From Xiamenia xianingshaonis (GTDB lineage Bacteria; Actinomycetota; Coriobacteriia; Coriobacteriales; Eggerthellaceae): a stretch of DNA of 64,000 nucleotides. Shown one piece after another: positions 39,550 to 48,219 of the stretch. Below the pieces are notes generated by a model that was not told the origin of the DNA, made no database searches, and saw nothing but the letters and a program-made list of their open reading frames with translations. The DNA lies in the NCBI RefSeq assembly GCF_017945865.1, contig NZ_CP072829.1, positions 930,001 to 994,000 on the forward strand. Reading direction: 5' to 3'. Each line of letters opens with the position of its first letter. Positions within the stretch are counted from its first letter, which is position 1. The translations under genes and the position numbers were made by a program.

Positions 39550-39615
39550 GAAGGGCCGTATTCGGCCCCTTCGCCTTGTCTGAGAACCGCCCGCCGCAAC
39601 GACGGGCGGTTTTGT
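39550..39615 (+). terminator. Two terminators after ilvC
   Basis: GAAGGGCCG-TATT-CGGCCCCTTC (39550-39573) is followed by AACCGCCCG-9 bp-CGGGCGGTT plus TTT (39585-39614). The second is a classic intrinsic terminator. Confidence 0.82.
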
Positions 39616-39704
39616 GTCGTCAGGCGGCTTGTGCGGCCCTCGTCGCGCTACAATCGGTGACCATGCGGCATCGTATACAGTTCCCGGACACGAAGGCGGT
39701 TGCA

Positions 39705-41285
39705 ATGGCGAAGAAAGTGCTCGTGGCAGACAAGATCGCGCGAGGCGGCATCGAGGCGTTGGAAGCGAAGGGCTTTGAGGTCGAAGAGCGCTTCGGGATG
39801 ACTCCGGAAGAGCTGAAAGAGGTGATCGGCGACTACGACGCGCTCATTGTGCGCTCGGCGACCCAGGTCACATCGGACGTGCTGGCGGCGGGCGGCAAGC
39901 TCAAGATCGTCGGGCGGGCCGGCGTCACGGTCGACAACATCGACATCGACGCCGCCACCGAAGCCGGCATCATCGTCTGCAACGCGCCCACCTCCAACAT
40001 CGTGAGCACGGCCGAGCATACCATCGCGCTCATGCTGGCGTGCGCGCGCCACATTCCCCAGGCCAGCGCGTCGATGAAGGCGGGGAAGTGGGAGCGTGCC
40101 GGATTCATCGGCGACGAGCTGTTCGGCGCCACGCTCGCCATCTTCGGGCTGGGACGCATCGGCGGGCTGGTGGCCGAGCGCGCCCGCGCGTTCGGCATGC
40201 GCCTCATCGGCTTCGACCCGTACTGCCGCCCCGAGCGCGCCGAAGCGCTCGGCGTCGAGCTGTTCGCCGACATGGAAGACGTGCTGGCGCAGGCCGACTT
40301 CATCACTGTGCACATGCCCAAGACGCCCGACACCATCGGCATGTTCGGGCCTGACGAGTTCGCCGCCATGAAAGACGGCGTGGTGCTGGTGAACACGGCC
40401 CGCGGCGGCATCTATGACGTGAAGGCGCTGGCCGACTTCGTGGCCGCCGGCAAGATCGGCGCTGCGGCCATCGACATGTTCGAGGAAGAGCCGTGCTTGG
40501 ACAGCCCCTTGCATGGCTTCGACAACGTCATTTTGACGCCGCGCCTGGCCGCGGCGACGCGCCAGGCGCGCGAGCGGGCGAGCGTGCAGATCTGCGAGGA
40601 CGTGGCAAGCGGCCTGGAAGGCTCGCTCGTGTCCACGGCGCTCAACCTGCGCCCGGTGTCGCCCGAGGCGGAAAGCCAGGTGGGGCCGTACGTGCCGACG
40701 TGCCAGATGATGGGCCGCATTTTGGCGCAGCTCTCGTCCGGGCTGCCGTCGAACCTGACCGTCACGGCGGCGGGCACGCTCATGGGCGCCGACCTGTCGC
40801 TTTTGTTGGCGGGCGCGCTCGCGGGCATTCTGTCCTACAAGAGCGATTCGGTCGTCACGCCGTCCAACGCCGAGGCCATCGCGCACCGCCACGGCGTGAA
40901 CGCGACGGCGCGTTCGGAATACGACGCGCACGAATACGCCTCGCTCGTGACCCTGCAAGCCGATGACCTGGAGGTTTCCGCAATGATCTCCGGGCCGGCC
41001 TCGCACACGCGCCTCGTGTCGCTTCTGGGCTATCGCCTCGACATCGCGCCGGCGAAGCATTCGCTCGTGTTCGAATACGGCGACGAGCCGGGCCGCATCG
41101 GCATCATCGGCACCGTGCTCGGCGAGGCGGGCATCAACATCTCCACGATGCAGATCGGCACGAACGACCGCGAAGAATGCGCGCTCGTGTATCTGAACGT
41201 CGATCGCGAGGTGTCCGACGAGGTGGTTGCCGAGCTGCGCGAGCGTTTGGGTGACGTCAACAACTTGTGGCGCCTCAAGCTCTAG
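39705..41285 (+). CDS. serA: D-3-phosphoglycerate dehydrogenase
   Basis: A 526-residue SerA, the first enzyme of serine synthesis. It has an N-terminal substrate domain, an NAD domain with the fingerprint ATLAIFGLGRIGGLVAERA, then NTARGGIYD and the catalytic region. An intervening regulatory domain follows, and a C-terminal ACT domain (HSLVFEYGDEPGRIGIIG...). This is the long, actinobacterial/Bacillus-type form. I chose the MAKKVLVAD start, preceded by GAAGG. An ATG 42 bases earlier lies just after TACAAT (39649-39654) and is less likely. Confidence 0.94.
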   Translation: MAKKVLVADKIARGGIEALEAKGFEVEERFGMTPEELKEVIGDYDALIVRSATQVTSDVLAAGGKLKIVGRAGVTVDNIDIDAATEAGIIVCNAPTSNIVSTAEHTIALMLACARHIPQASASMKAGKWERAGFIGDELFGATLAIFGLGRIGGLVAERARAFGMRLIGFDPYCRPERAEALGVELFADMEDVLAQADFITVHMPKTPDTIGMFGPDEFAAMKDGVVLVNTARGGIYDVKALADFVAAGKIGAAAIDMFEEEPCLDSPLHGFDNVILTPRLAAATRQARERASVQICEDVASGLEGSLVSTALNLRPVSPEAESQVGPYVPTCQMMGRILAQLSSGLPSNLTVTAAGTLMGADLSLLLAGALAGILSYKSDSVVTPSNAEAIAHRHGVNATARSEYDAHEYASLVTLQADDLEVSAMISGPASHTRLVSLLGYRLDIAPAKHSLVFEYGDEPGRIGIIGTVLGEAGINISTMQIGTNDREECALVYLNVDREVSDEVVAELRERLGDVNNLWRLKL

Positions 41286-41307
41286 CGCACACGGAACAAC
41301 AAAGGCA

Positions 41308-41350
41308 GGCGAGGGGCGCGGGAGCAAGACCGGCGCCCCTCGCCTTTTCT
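41308..41350 (+). terminator. Terminator after serA
   Basis: GGCGAGGGGCGC paired with GCGCCCCTCGCC and followed by TTTTCTTT. Confidence 0.87.
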
Positions 41351-41410
41351 TTCCGGATTGCATGATCGGCGTGGTTGCCGGCGGCAATTTCTCCCCGTCG
41401 CAGGCGAGTG

Positions 41411-41419
41411 TGCTAGAAT
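41411..41419 (+). promoter_or_regulatory. Extended -10 promoter TGCTAGAAT for leuA
   Basis: TG-C-TAGAAT lies 57 bases before the leuA start and 60 bases after the serA terminator. No strong -35 is present, as is common for extended -10 promoters. Confidence 0.55.
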
Positions 41420-41476
41420 TCCGCAGATACGCAGAAAACGGCGCAATCGATTGCGATTGAGAGAAGGGAAGAATTG

Positions 41477-43012
41477 ATGACGCGAAAGATCAACATTTTC
41501 GACACCACCTTGCGCGACGGCGAACAGTCGCCGGGCGCTTCTATGAACACTGAAGAAAAGCTCGTCGTCGCCCGCCAGCTGCTTCGCCTGAACGTCGACG
41601 TCATTGAAGCGGGCTTCCCCATTTCCAGCCCTGGCGACTTCGAGTCGGTCCGCCGCATCTCGGAATTGGCCGGCGACAAGGCCACCGTGTGCGCGCTGAC
41701 CCGCGCGGTCGAAAAGGACATCGACTCGGCCGCCGACGCGCTGAAATACGCCAAGCGCCCGCGCATCCACACGGGCATCGGCGTGTCGCCGTCGCACATG
41801 CGCGACAAGCTGCGCATCACCGAGGACGAATGCGTTGAGCGCGCGATCAAGTGCGTGAAGTACGCGAAGAAGTTCGTGGAGGACGTGCAGTTCTACGCCG
41901 AGGACGCGGGCCGTTCGGACTTCGACTTCCTGGTGCGCGTCATCCAGGCCGTTGTTGACGCGGGCGCCACGGTCGTCAACATTCCCGACACGACGGGCTA
42001 TTCGTTGCCGGAGGACTTCGGCCGGCGCATCAAATACCTCATGGACAACGTGAACGGCATCGAAAACGTCACCGTGTCGGTGCACTGCCACAACGATCTG
42101 GGCATGGCCACGGCGCTGTCGCTCGCGGGCGTGCGCAACGGGGCCACGCAGGTGGAATGCACGATCAACGGCCTGGGCGAGCGTGCGGGCAACACGGCCA
42201 TGGAGGAAGTTGTCATGGGCCTGCGCATGCACGGCGAAGACCTTGACGGCCACACCGACATCAACACGCGCGAGTTTTTGAAGGCAAGCCGTTTGGTTTC
42301 CAGCATCACGGGCATGAACGTGCAGGCCAACAAGGCCATCGTCGGTGCGAACGCGTTCGCGCATTCGTCGGGCATCCACCAGGACGGCGTGCTGAAGAAG
42401 CGCGACACCTACGAGATCATCGACCCGGCCGACGTGGGCGTGGGCGCAAGCCAGATCGTGCTGACGGCCCGCAGCGGGCATGCGGCTTTGAAGCATCGCC
42501 TGGAAGAGCTCGGCTACGAGATGGACGGCGAAGAGCTCGACCGCGTGTACGAGGCCTTCTTGAACTTGGCCGACAAGAAGAAGGAAGTGTATGACGAGGA
42601 CCTGGAAAGCCTGGTCAACGAGCAGGAGCGCAACGACGAGACGGCGGCGTTCGTGCTGGAGAGCGTGCAGATCAGCTGCGGGTTCCCGCTGAAGCCGACC
42701 GCGACGGTGACGTTGCGCAACGACGCCGACCAGTCGCAGACGGCGTGCGAATGGGGCACCGGCCCGGTCGACGCGGTCTACAAGGCCTGCAACAAAATTA
42801 TGCAGGTGGACAACGAACTGTCCGAGTTCTCGGTGCAGTCCGTCACCCGCGGCATCGACGCGCTCGGCGAGGTGACGGTGCGCGTGACGGCGCCGGACGG
42901 GGAAGTGTACACCGGCCGCGGATCGGACGGCGACATCATCGTGTCGTCGGCGAAGGCCTACATCAATGCGATCAACCGCCTGCTGAACGACAAGCGCCAG
43001 CACCGCCGCTAA
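41477..43012 (+). CDS. leuA: 2-isopropylmalate synthase
   Basis: A 511-residue LeuA, which condenses 2-oxoisovalerate with acetyl-CoA as the first step of leucine synthesis. The HMG-CoA-lyase-type barrel has [15 protein letters not shown], the metal-binding [10 protein letters not shown] and [10 protein letters not shown]. The C-terminal regulatory domain, with [19 protein letters not shown], is the leucine-sensing dimer domain. The ATG follows GAGAAGGGA; a TTG one codon earlier is not needed. LeuB/C/D are not in the window. Confidence 0.93.
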   Translation: MTRKINIFDTTLRDGEQSPGASMNTEEKLVVARQLLRLNVDVIEAGFPISSPGDFESVRRISELAGDKATVCALTRAVEKDIDSAADALKYAKRPRIHTGIGVSPSHMRDKLRITEDECVERAIKCVKYAKKFVEDVQFYAEDAGRSDFDFLVRVIQAVVDAGATVVNIPDTTGYSLPEDFGRRIKYLMDNVNGIENVTVSVHCHNDLGMATALSLAGVRNGATQVECTINGLGERAGNTAMEEVVMGLRMHGEDLDGHTDINTREFLKASRLVSSITGMNVQANKAIVGANAFAHSSGIHQDGVLKKRDTYEIIDPADVGVGASQIVLTARSGHAALKHRLEELGYEMDGEELDRVYEAFLNLADKKKEVYDEDLESLVNEQERNDETAAFVLESVQISCGFPLKPTATVTLRNDADQSQTACEWGTGPVDAVYKACNKIMQVDNELSEFSVQSVTRGIDALGEVTVRVTAPDGEVYTGRGSDGDIIVSSAKAYINAINRLLNDKRQHRR

Positions 43013-43055
43013 AGGCGAAGGGCTGCCTTGCCGCAGCCTTCAAACAGGCAAAGCC

Positions 43056-43086
43056 AAAAGGGTCCGCCACGTGCGGGCCCTTTTTG
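43056..43086 (+). terminator. Terminator after leuA
   Basis: AAAAGGGTCCGC and GCGGGCCCTTTTT pair around a short loop. A second, weaker GAAGGGCTGC...CGCAGCCTTC stem lies just upstream (43017-43041). Confidence 0.82.
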
Positions 43087-43179
43087 GCGGCGGGTGGACA
43101 GGCGCCGTCGCTTTTGCTGCGAAAATGGCAGCGGATGCGAGATTTCGCCCCGCAGCGGACAGCGGCGGGCCTTTGCCGC

Positions 43180-43209
43180 TTGGACAGCGCGGCCCGCCTG
43201 CGCTATGAT
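43180..43209 (+). promoter_or_regulatory. pyrE promoter TTGGAC-18-TATGAT
   Basis: TTGGAC (43180-43185), an 18-bp spacer and TATGAT (43204-43209), 37 bases before the pyrE start. The -35 and spacing match the rpmB promoter in this window. Confidence 0.65.
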
Positions 43210-43246
43210 GAAATGATCTGCAACAACGCCGCGAGAAAGGGCCCGC

Positions 43247-43927
43247 ATGGAGCGCTACAAGCAAGAGTTCATCGAGTTCATGGTCGAATCCGACGTGCTG
43301 AAGTTTGGAGACTTCACGCTGAAGAGCGGCCGCAAGTCGCCGTTTTTCATGAATGCGGGCGCGTACGTCACCGGCAGCCAGCTGCACCGGCTCGGCCTTG
43401 CGTACGCCCAGGCCATCAACGAGAACTTCGGGCTGGACTTCGACGTGGTCTTCGGGCCGGCCTACAAGGGCATTCCGCTGTCGGTCATCACTACGATGGC
43501 CATACAAGAGCTCTACGGCAAAGAGGTGCGCTACTGCTCAAATCGCAAGGAAGCCAAGGACCACGGCGACACGGGCATCTTGCTCGGCAGCCCGCTTGCC
43601 GACGGCGACCGCGTGCTCATCGTGGAGGACGTGACCACCTCGGGAAAGTCCATCGAAGAGACCTACCCCATTTTGCGCGCACAGGCCGACGTGGAGGTGG
43701 TCGGGCTCATGGTGTCGCTCAACCGCATGGAGGTGGGCAAGGGCGGCAGCATGTGCGCCCTTGACGAGGTGCGCGAGCGTTACGGCTTCCCGACGGCGGC
43801 CATCGTGACGATGCAAGACGTGGTGGAATGCCTGCACAACCGCGAAGTGCGCGGGCGCGTGGTCATCGACGACCAGGTGAAAGCCGCCATCGACGCCTAT
43901 TACGAGCAGTACGGGGCGAAGGCGTAA
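43247..43927 (+). CDS. pyrE: Orotate phosphoribosyltransferase
   Basis: A 226-residue PyrE, forming OMP from orotate and PRPP. The PRPP loop is VLIVEDVTTSGKS, and the N-terminal FTLKSGRKSPFFMNAG is the orotate-side signature. Length is normal. It lies alone with its own promoter; the other pyr genes are not in the window. A hairpin ends it and the convergent metA. Confidence 0.95.
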   Translation: MERYKQEFIEFMVESDVLKFGDFTLKSGRKSPFFMNAGAYVTGSQLHRLGLAYAQAINENFGLDFDVVFGPAYKGIPLSVITTMAIQELYGKEVRYCSNRKEAKDHGDTGILLGSPLADGDRVLIVEDVTTSGKSIEETYPILRAQADVEVVGLMVSLNRMEVGKGGSMCALDEVRERYGFPTAAIVTMQDVVECLHNREVRGRVVIDDQVKAAIDAYYEQYGAKA

Positions 43928-43956
43928 GGGCGCGCAAAAGCGCGGTCGCGCCCTTT
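43926..43956. terminator. Bidirectional terminator between pyrE and metA
   Basis: AAGGGCGCG-12 bp-CGCGCCCTT, symmetric, between two convergent genes and overlapping the pyrE stop codon. Confidence 0.75.
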
Positions 43957-43979
43957 AGGGTGCTGCCTTGCGGGCGCTG

Positions 43980-45233
43980 TCACCTCCAGGGGTCTGGCTC
44001 GAAGGCGGGTTCGGGCGCGGGCGGGCGGTCTGAAAAAGGGTCGTAGCCGTCGTCGTCCTCGTTTTCGGGGCGCAGGAAAGGATCGGGCGCACCCGCGCCC
44101 GCCCGCGTCGGTGACTGCGGCGGGCGATGCAGGCGGGCGTCGTCCGTCGCCCGGATCGGCGTGGTGACCGGGCGCAGCGTATAGCGAGGGGCGCGGTCCG
44201 GCGCCGGAGCTTCCGCTTCGTCGCCCGTCTGCCTGCGCTCGGCGTCGCGGGCTTTGGCGCTGCTTGCCGCCCCGGCGGCTTCGCACGCCTTCGTCCCGCT
44301 GGCTTCCGCCGTCTCCGTGCCGACCGTGCTGATGTCGTAGGGCGTCGTCTGGTATACGTAGTAGTTCAGCCAGTTGGAATACAAAAGCTGTCCGTGCGCC
44401 TTCCACCGGGCCACCGGCACGGCGTTCGGATTGTCGCCGGGGTAGTAGTGTGCCGGCACCGCGATGTCAAGCCCTTGCGCCCGGTCGCGCCAGTATTCGT
44501 TCGCCAGCGTCACGCTGTCGTATTCCGGATGCCCGAACACGAAGAAATGCCGCGAGTCGGTGCTTTTCGCGGCGTAGACTCCCGCCTCGTCCGAAACCGC
44601 TATCAGCTCCAGGTCGGGGTGCGCTTCGATGTCTTCGGCCCGCACGTCGGTGTAGCGCGAGTGCGGCGCCCAAAACCGCTCGTCGAACCCGCGCACAAGC
44701 GGCGAGGATGGCTTGACCACCGAATGTTCGAACACACCGAACCGCTTGGCCGGCAAAACGTGCTTCGGCACGCCGTAGTGGTGGTAGATGCCGGCCTGCG
44801 CTCCCCAGCAAATATGCAGCGTGGAGTGCACGTTGGTGCGCGACCAGTCCATGATGGCGCGAAGCTCGTCCCAATAGTCGACGTCTTCGAACTCAAGCAG
44901 CTCTACCGGGGCGCCCGTGATGATGAGCCCGTCGAAAAAATCGTCGCGCACCTGGTCGAACGTCGTGTAGAACGCGTTGAGGTGCTGGGTGGACACGTTG
45001 CGCGACTCGTGCGTGGACGTGTACATGAGCCCCACCTCGATTTGCAGCGGCGTGTTTGACAGCCGGCGCAGGATCTGCGTCTCGGTCACTTCCTTGGCCG
45101 GCATGAGGTTGAGCAGCAGCACCCGAAGCGGGCGGATGTCTTGGTGCATGGCGCGCCGCTCGGTCATGACGAAGATGTTTTCAGCTTCCAAGATCTGCCG
45201 CGCGGGCAGCTTGTCGGGAATGCGGATAGGCAT
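43980..45233 (-). CDS. metA: Homoserine O-acetyltransferase (MetA family) with a long C-terminal tail
   Basis: A 417-residue MetA-family enzyme, activating homoserine for methionine synthesis. Catalytic Cys142 (HICWGAQAG), His235 and Glu237 (FGHPEYD) are at E. coli numbering. Residue 111 is Glu (GAPVELLEF), which in this family marks acetyl-CoA rather than succinyl-CoA use. The catalytic part ends near residue 310, and about 107 extra residues follow. They are rich in Ala, Pro, Asp and Arg, with low complexity, and end in [11 protein letters not shown]. The ATG follows GAGAGGA on the minus strand, with TGGTATCAT as a probable extended -10 (45258-45268 region). Confidence 0.92.
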   Translation of the reverse strand: MPIRIPDKLPARQILEAENIFVMTERRAMHQDIRPLRVLLLNLMPAKEVTETQILRRLSNTPLQIEVGLMYTSTHESRNVSTQHLNAFYTTFDQVRDDFFDGLIITGAPVELLEFEDVDYWDELRAIMDWSRTNVHSTLHICWGAQAGIYHHYGVPKHVLPAKRFGVFEHSVVKPSSPLVRGFDERFWAPHSRYTDVRAEDIEAHPDLELIAVSDEAGVYAAKSTDSRHFFVFGHPEYDSVTLANEYWRDRAQGLDIAVPAHYYPGDNPNAVPVARWKAHGQLLYSNWLNYYVYQTTPYDISTVGTETAEASGTKACEAAGAASSAKARDAERRQTGDEAEAPAPDRAPRYTLRPVTTPIRATDDARLHRPPQSPTRAGAGAPDPFLRPENEDDDGYDPFSDRPPAPEPAFEPDPWR

Positions 45234-45366
45234 GGGGTTCCTCTCGTGTTCGTCGGTCCATGATACCAGAGGCGGCCGTGCAAGGGCGACAGCGACGCGA
45301 CGTCAGACGACTGGCGGCGGCCTTGCCTTCTTACCGATCGGCAGTCATCTTGTGGCGGGTCTATAA

Positions 45367-45412
45367 CGCTTGGCACCGCAACGCCTGCGCTCCCGTATAC
45401 TTTTGCCAAGCG
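45367..45412 (+). promoter_or_regulatory. Inverted repeat flanking the -10 of the DUF4190 gene
   Basis: CGCTTGGC (45367-45374) and GCCAAGCG (45405-45412) are perfect 8-bp inverted arms 30 bp apart. They enclose the -10 TATACT (45396-45401), 66 bases before the gene start. This looks like an operator, but no regulator is known. Confidence 0.4.
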
Positions 45413-45466
45413 TGTTTCACATAAGACGCAGCGAAGACGAGCGCTGACGGCGAAAGGAGACTCTTG

Positions 45467-46849
45467 ATGGAAGAGAAGAAGACGGGCGACGAAGCGAGGA
45501 TGTTCGAACCCGCCGAGCCCGCGGAACCGGCGCCGCCCGCCGAGCCTGCCAAGCCCTATGACCCTGACGAGTCGCCTGGCGCCCAGTCCGCGCCTGCGAC
45601 TCCCTTCGAGCCGACCGCGCCTTTCATGCCGACCGAGCCCGTCGCACAACCGGCGACCGCGCAGCCGACCGTCCCCCAAAGCGCCCCGGCAGCCCAGCCG
45701 GCGGTCGCGCAACCGGTCGTCCCCCAGAGCGTCCCGGCGGCGCAGCCGGCGTCCGACCCTGCCGCCCCGGCAGCCCAGCCGGTCGGCGGTTCTGCGCCTG
45801 CCCAGCCCGCCGCTCCCCAGGGCGAGCCTGCCGCCAGTGTGCCCGTGCCGCCGCCGAACCCCTATGCCGCCGCGCAAGCCGCGCAGGCCGCGCCAGCCCA
45901 GCCGCAAAATCCCTATGCTCCGCAGGATCCTGCGGGAGGGTCGAGCGTCTACGGCAGCGTCCCGCCGGTGTCGGCGATGCCGCCGCAGAGCAACGGCAAG
46001 GCCATCGGCGCTCTGGTGTGCGGCATTCTGGCCATCGTGTTTTCCGGAACCGTGGTCCTCGGCCTTATCCTCGGCGTCGTCGCCATCGTGCTGTCGGGGT
46101 CCTACATACGCCAGTTTGGCCGCGATGGCAAGGCGTTCGGCGGCAAGGTGTGCGGCATCATCGGCATCGTTTTGTCTATCATCTCGTTTGCCATTATCGT
46201 TGCTTCGTGCACGCTGGCTCTGACGGCCATCGAAGAAGGCGACCTTTCCGTCGATGACAGCGGTGCGACGTATTCCTACGGCGAAAGTGCGACTGCCGAC
46301 GACCAGGCCGACGCGACCGATGCGGGCGCCGAGGACGGTGCGACCGACACGACGCTTGCCGCCGACGAGCAGGCCGCCGCGTCTGCCGCAAGCGGGGCGC
46401 TCAAAAACATCGCGTCGAACAAGGCGCTGCTCGAAACGCTGGCAATCAACGCCGAAACCTATTTCTCGGACGAGACCGACGGCGTCTCCTTGGCCGATAC
46501 CGGCGTTACCGGCGAAGACCTGGTGAAATGGATGGCCGAGAGCATCACCTGCGCGCCGGACGAAGACGGCGTGTTTGTCGAGGACGACGGCACAGCGACG
46601 GTGTTTTTGGACGGCTCGTGCTACACGATGGGCGGTTACTTGGAAGCCGTCGAAAACGTGCTTGCCAACCAGCAGGAAACCGACAACCGCGAATCGGCCG
46701 TCACGTTCGCCGCGACCGAGGCCCTGAGCACCACCGAGCCGACCGAGTTCTACGCCATGGTCGATCTCACCTACGAAAGCGGTGCGTGGACGGTGCTGCC
46801 CGAATCGCTCGAAGAGAACGCCGAGTACATGTTCGATCTGTGGAGCTAG
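45467..46849 (+). CDS. DUF4190 membrane protein with Pro/Ala/Gln-rich N-terminus
   Basis: A 460-residue protein. Residues 1-175 are a low-complexity Pro/Ala/Gln region with repeated AQP and QSxPAAQP units. Two membrane segments follow (about 178-205 and 222-250), with the DUF4190 pattern ALVCGILAIVFSG...GLILGVVAIVLSGS. The rest (about 260-460) is an acidic, secreted-type domain containing KNIASNKALLETLAINAETYFSDE and similar blocks. Topology suggests the acidic part lies outside the membrane. The family function is unknown. The ATG has AAAGGAGA upstream; a TTG one codon earlier is not favoured. Confidence 0.75.
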   Translation: MEEKKTGDEARMFEPAEPAEPAPPAEPAKPYDPDESPGAQSAPATPFEPTAPFMPTEPVAQPATAQPTVPQSAPAAQPAVAQPVVPQSVPAAQPASDPAAPAAQPVGGSAPAQPAAPQGEPAASVPVPPPNPYAAAQAAQAAPAQPQNPYAPQDPAGGSSVYGSVPPVSAMPPQSNGKAIGALVCGILAIVFSGTVVLGLILGVVAIVLSGSYIRQFGRDGKAFGGKVCGIIGIVLSIISFAIIVASCTLALTAIEEGDLSVDDSGATYSYGESATADDQADATDAGAEDGATDTTLAADEQAAASAASGALKNIASNKALLETLAINAETYFSDETDGVSLADTGVTGEDLVKWMAESITCAPDEDGVFVEDDGTATVFLDGSCYTMGGYLEAVENVLANQQETDNRESAVTFAATEALSTTEPTEFYAMVDLTYESGAWTVLPESLEENAEYMFDLWS

Positions 46850-46874
46850 GGAAACGCTGACTAAATCCATCAGC
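46849..46874. repeat. Copy 3 of the dispersed repeat
   Basis: GGGAAACGCTGACTAAATCCATCAGC begins at the last base of the DUF4190 stop codon. It matches copies 1 and 2 except CTAAA for CCAAT. The GCTGA/TCAGC arms form a small hairpin. The position between two convergent genes matches copy 2. Confidence 0.5.
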
Positions 46875-46930
46875 ATTCACCCGACGGCCGGCAGGGCCGG
46901 CAGCTGAAAAGCCGCTTGCAGGAAAACGAA

Positions 46931-46966
46931 GGGGACGGGCCGCATCGATCGCGGCCCGCCCCCTTG
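46931..46966. terminator. GC-rich hairpin between DUF4190 and glycosyltransferase genes
   Basis: GGGGACGGGCCGC-ATCGATC-GCGGCCCGCCCCC, followed by TTGTTTC, between two convergent genes. Confidence 0.7.
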
Positions 46967-47068
46967 TTTCTTGCGGCCTTTGCGCCAAAACGACGGGGCC
47001 CTCGGCGCACGGCCGGGCCCGCATTTCGGCTTTGGCGCCGCCTTCGCTCACGAGCTGCGCCCCCGCCG

Positions 47069-48175
47069 TCACGCCTTGTCGCGCGCTTGGCGGTTGCGCA
47101 AGAAGCGCTTCGTCTGGCGCAGCGTGAAGGCGGGCGAGGTGTTCGCCAGCGTATAGAGCCCTTCGCCCACCAGGCGGCCTGCGTAGCGCAGCGGGTGCGT
47201 CTTCGGCGCGGGGAGGCCCATCGTCTCGCAGAACAGGCGCCGGCATTCTGGCGGGATGCGCGAATCGGTGAGCACCAGGTTCGGGTCCATGCGCGAGAAC
47301 ATGGCCGTCATGGCTTCACGCACATCGTCGCGATTTGCCCCGACGCTTGCCAAAACGCCCGAAAGGTAGGTGAAGCCGCGGCTTGCGTGGGCGCGCCACA
47401 CGCCCTCGTCGGCAACTCCGATGCGCTCGAGCGAGTCGCACATGTCCTGCCAGCGGTCGAACGCCAGCATCGGGTTGGCGCGCGTGGACGCGGCGAATTT
47501 CTCGTCGGTCTCTTCGCGATAGCAGTAAAACGGCTCGTCGAGGTAGGCGATGCCGCGGGCCTGGCACAGCGTGTCGATGAGGAAGGGATTGTCGGCCCAG
47601 CCGGCGCCGGGGATCTCGTGAAACGCGATGCCGAATTCTTCGAGGAAGCCGCGGCGGTACAGCGCCGACCAGATGCTTGGGTGGTGCGTGAGCAGCCGCG
47701 GCGCTTCTTCGATGGAAAACGGCTGGCGGGGCGGCCGCACGCGCCGTCGATAGCTGCAGTTGAGCTTCAGCTGTTCGGGTGTGTCGGCGTCGATGATGCG
47801 CCAGTACGGCGTCTTGACGACGTCAATGCGCCCGTTGAGCGTGCCGGCGAACGCGAGCATGCGTCCGTACATGGCCGGCTCGATCCAGTCGTCCGGCTCG
47901 ACTATGGCTACCCAGTCGCCGCTGGCCTCGCGAAGGCCCCGGTTGCAGGTGGCCCCGTAGCCTTCGTTGCGCTTGTGGATGACGCACACACGATCGTCAC
48001 GGGCGGCGTAGGCATCCATGATGGCGGGCGAGCCGTCGGTGCTGCCGTCGTCGAGCACGACGACCTCCAGGCGCCTGTGGGTCTGGGCAAGGATGCTGTC
48101 GAGGCATTGTGCCAGGTAAGGCTCGGTGTTGTACACCGGCACGATGACGCTTACCAGGGTGTCCTTATCAAACAA
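47069..48175 (-). CDS. Family 2 glycosyltransferase
   Basis: A 368-residue GT2 enzyme with TLVSVIVPVYNTEPYLAQ, VVVLDDGSTDGSP (UDP-sugar/metal site), NEGYGATCNRG and the DXD-type VEPDDWIEPAMY. The C-terminal third has aromatic-rich segments usual in cell-surface polysaccharide transferases. No start ATG exists near the domain. The best start is TTG at 48175, behind AAAGGCGGG. A TTG at 48232 would overlap the upstream gene and lacks a ribosome site. It directly follows the MBL/choline-binding gene (44-bp gap), so co-transcription is likely. Confidence 0.86.
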   Translation of the reverse strand: MFDKDTLVSVIVPVYNTEPYLAQCLDSILAQTHRRLEVVVLDDGSTDGSPAIMDAYAARDDRVCVIHKRNEGYGATCNRGLREASGDWVAIVEPDDWIEPAMYGRMLAFAGTLNGRIDVVKTPYWRIIDADTPEQLKLNCSYRRRVRPPRQPFSIEEAPRLLTHHPSIWSALYRRGFLEEFGIAFHEIPGAGWADNPFLIDTLCQARGIAYLDEPFYCYREETDEKFAASTRANPMLAFDRWQDMCDSLERIGVADEGVWRAHASRGFTYLSGVLASVGANRDDVREAMTAMFSRMDPNLVLTDSRIPPECRRLFCETMGLPAPKTHPLRYAGRLVGEGLYTLANTSPAFTLRQTKRFLRNRQARDKA

Positions 48176-48219
48176 GGGTCCCGCCTTTCTTCTCGGCGCC
48201 CGCGCGCCGCGCCCATACG

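Noticed and set aside
45234-45466. SAM riboswitch upstream of metA
   Set aside because: The gap is only about 230 bp to the divergent gene and no SAM-I conserved core is visible. A simple extended -10 promoter explains it.
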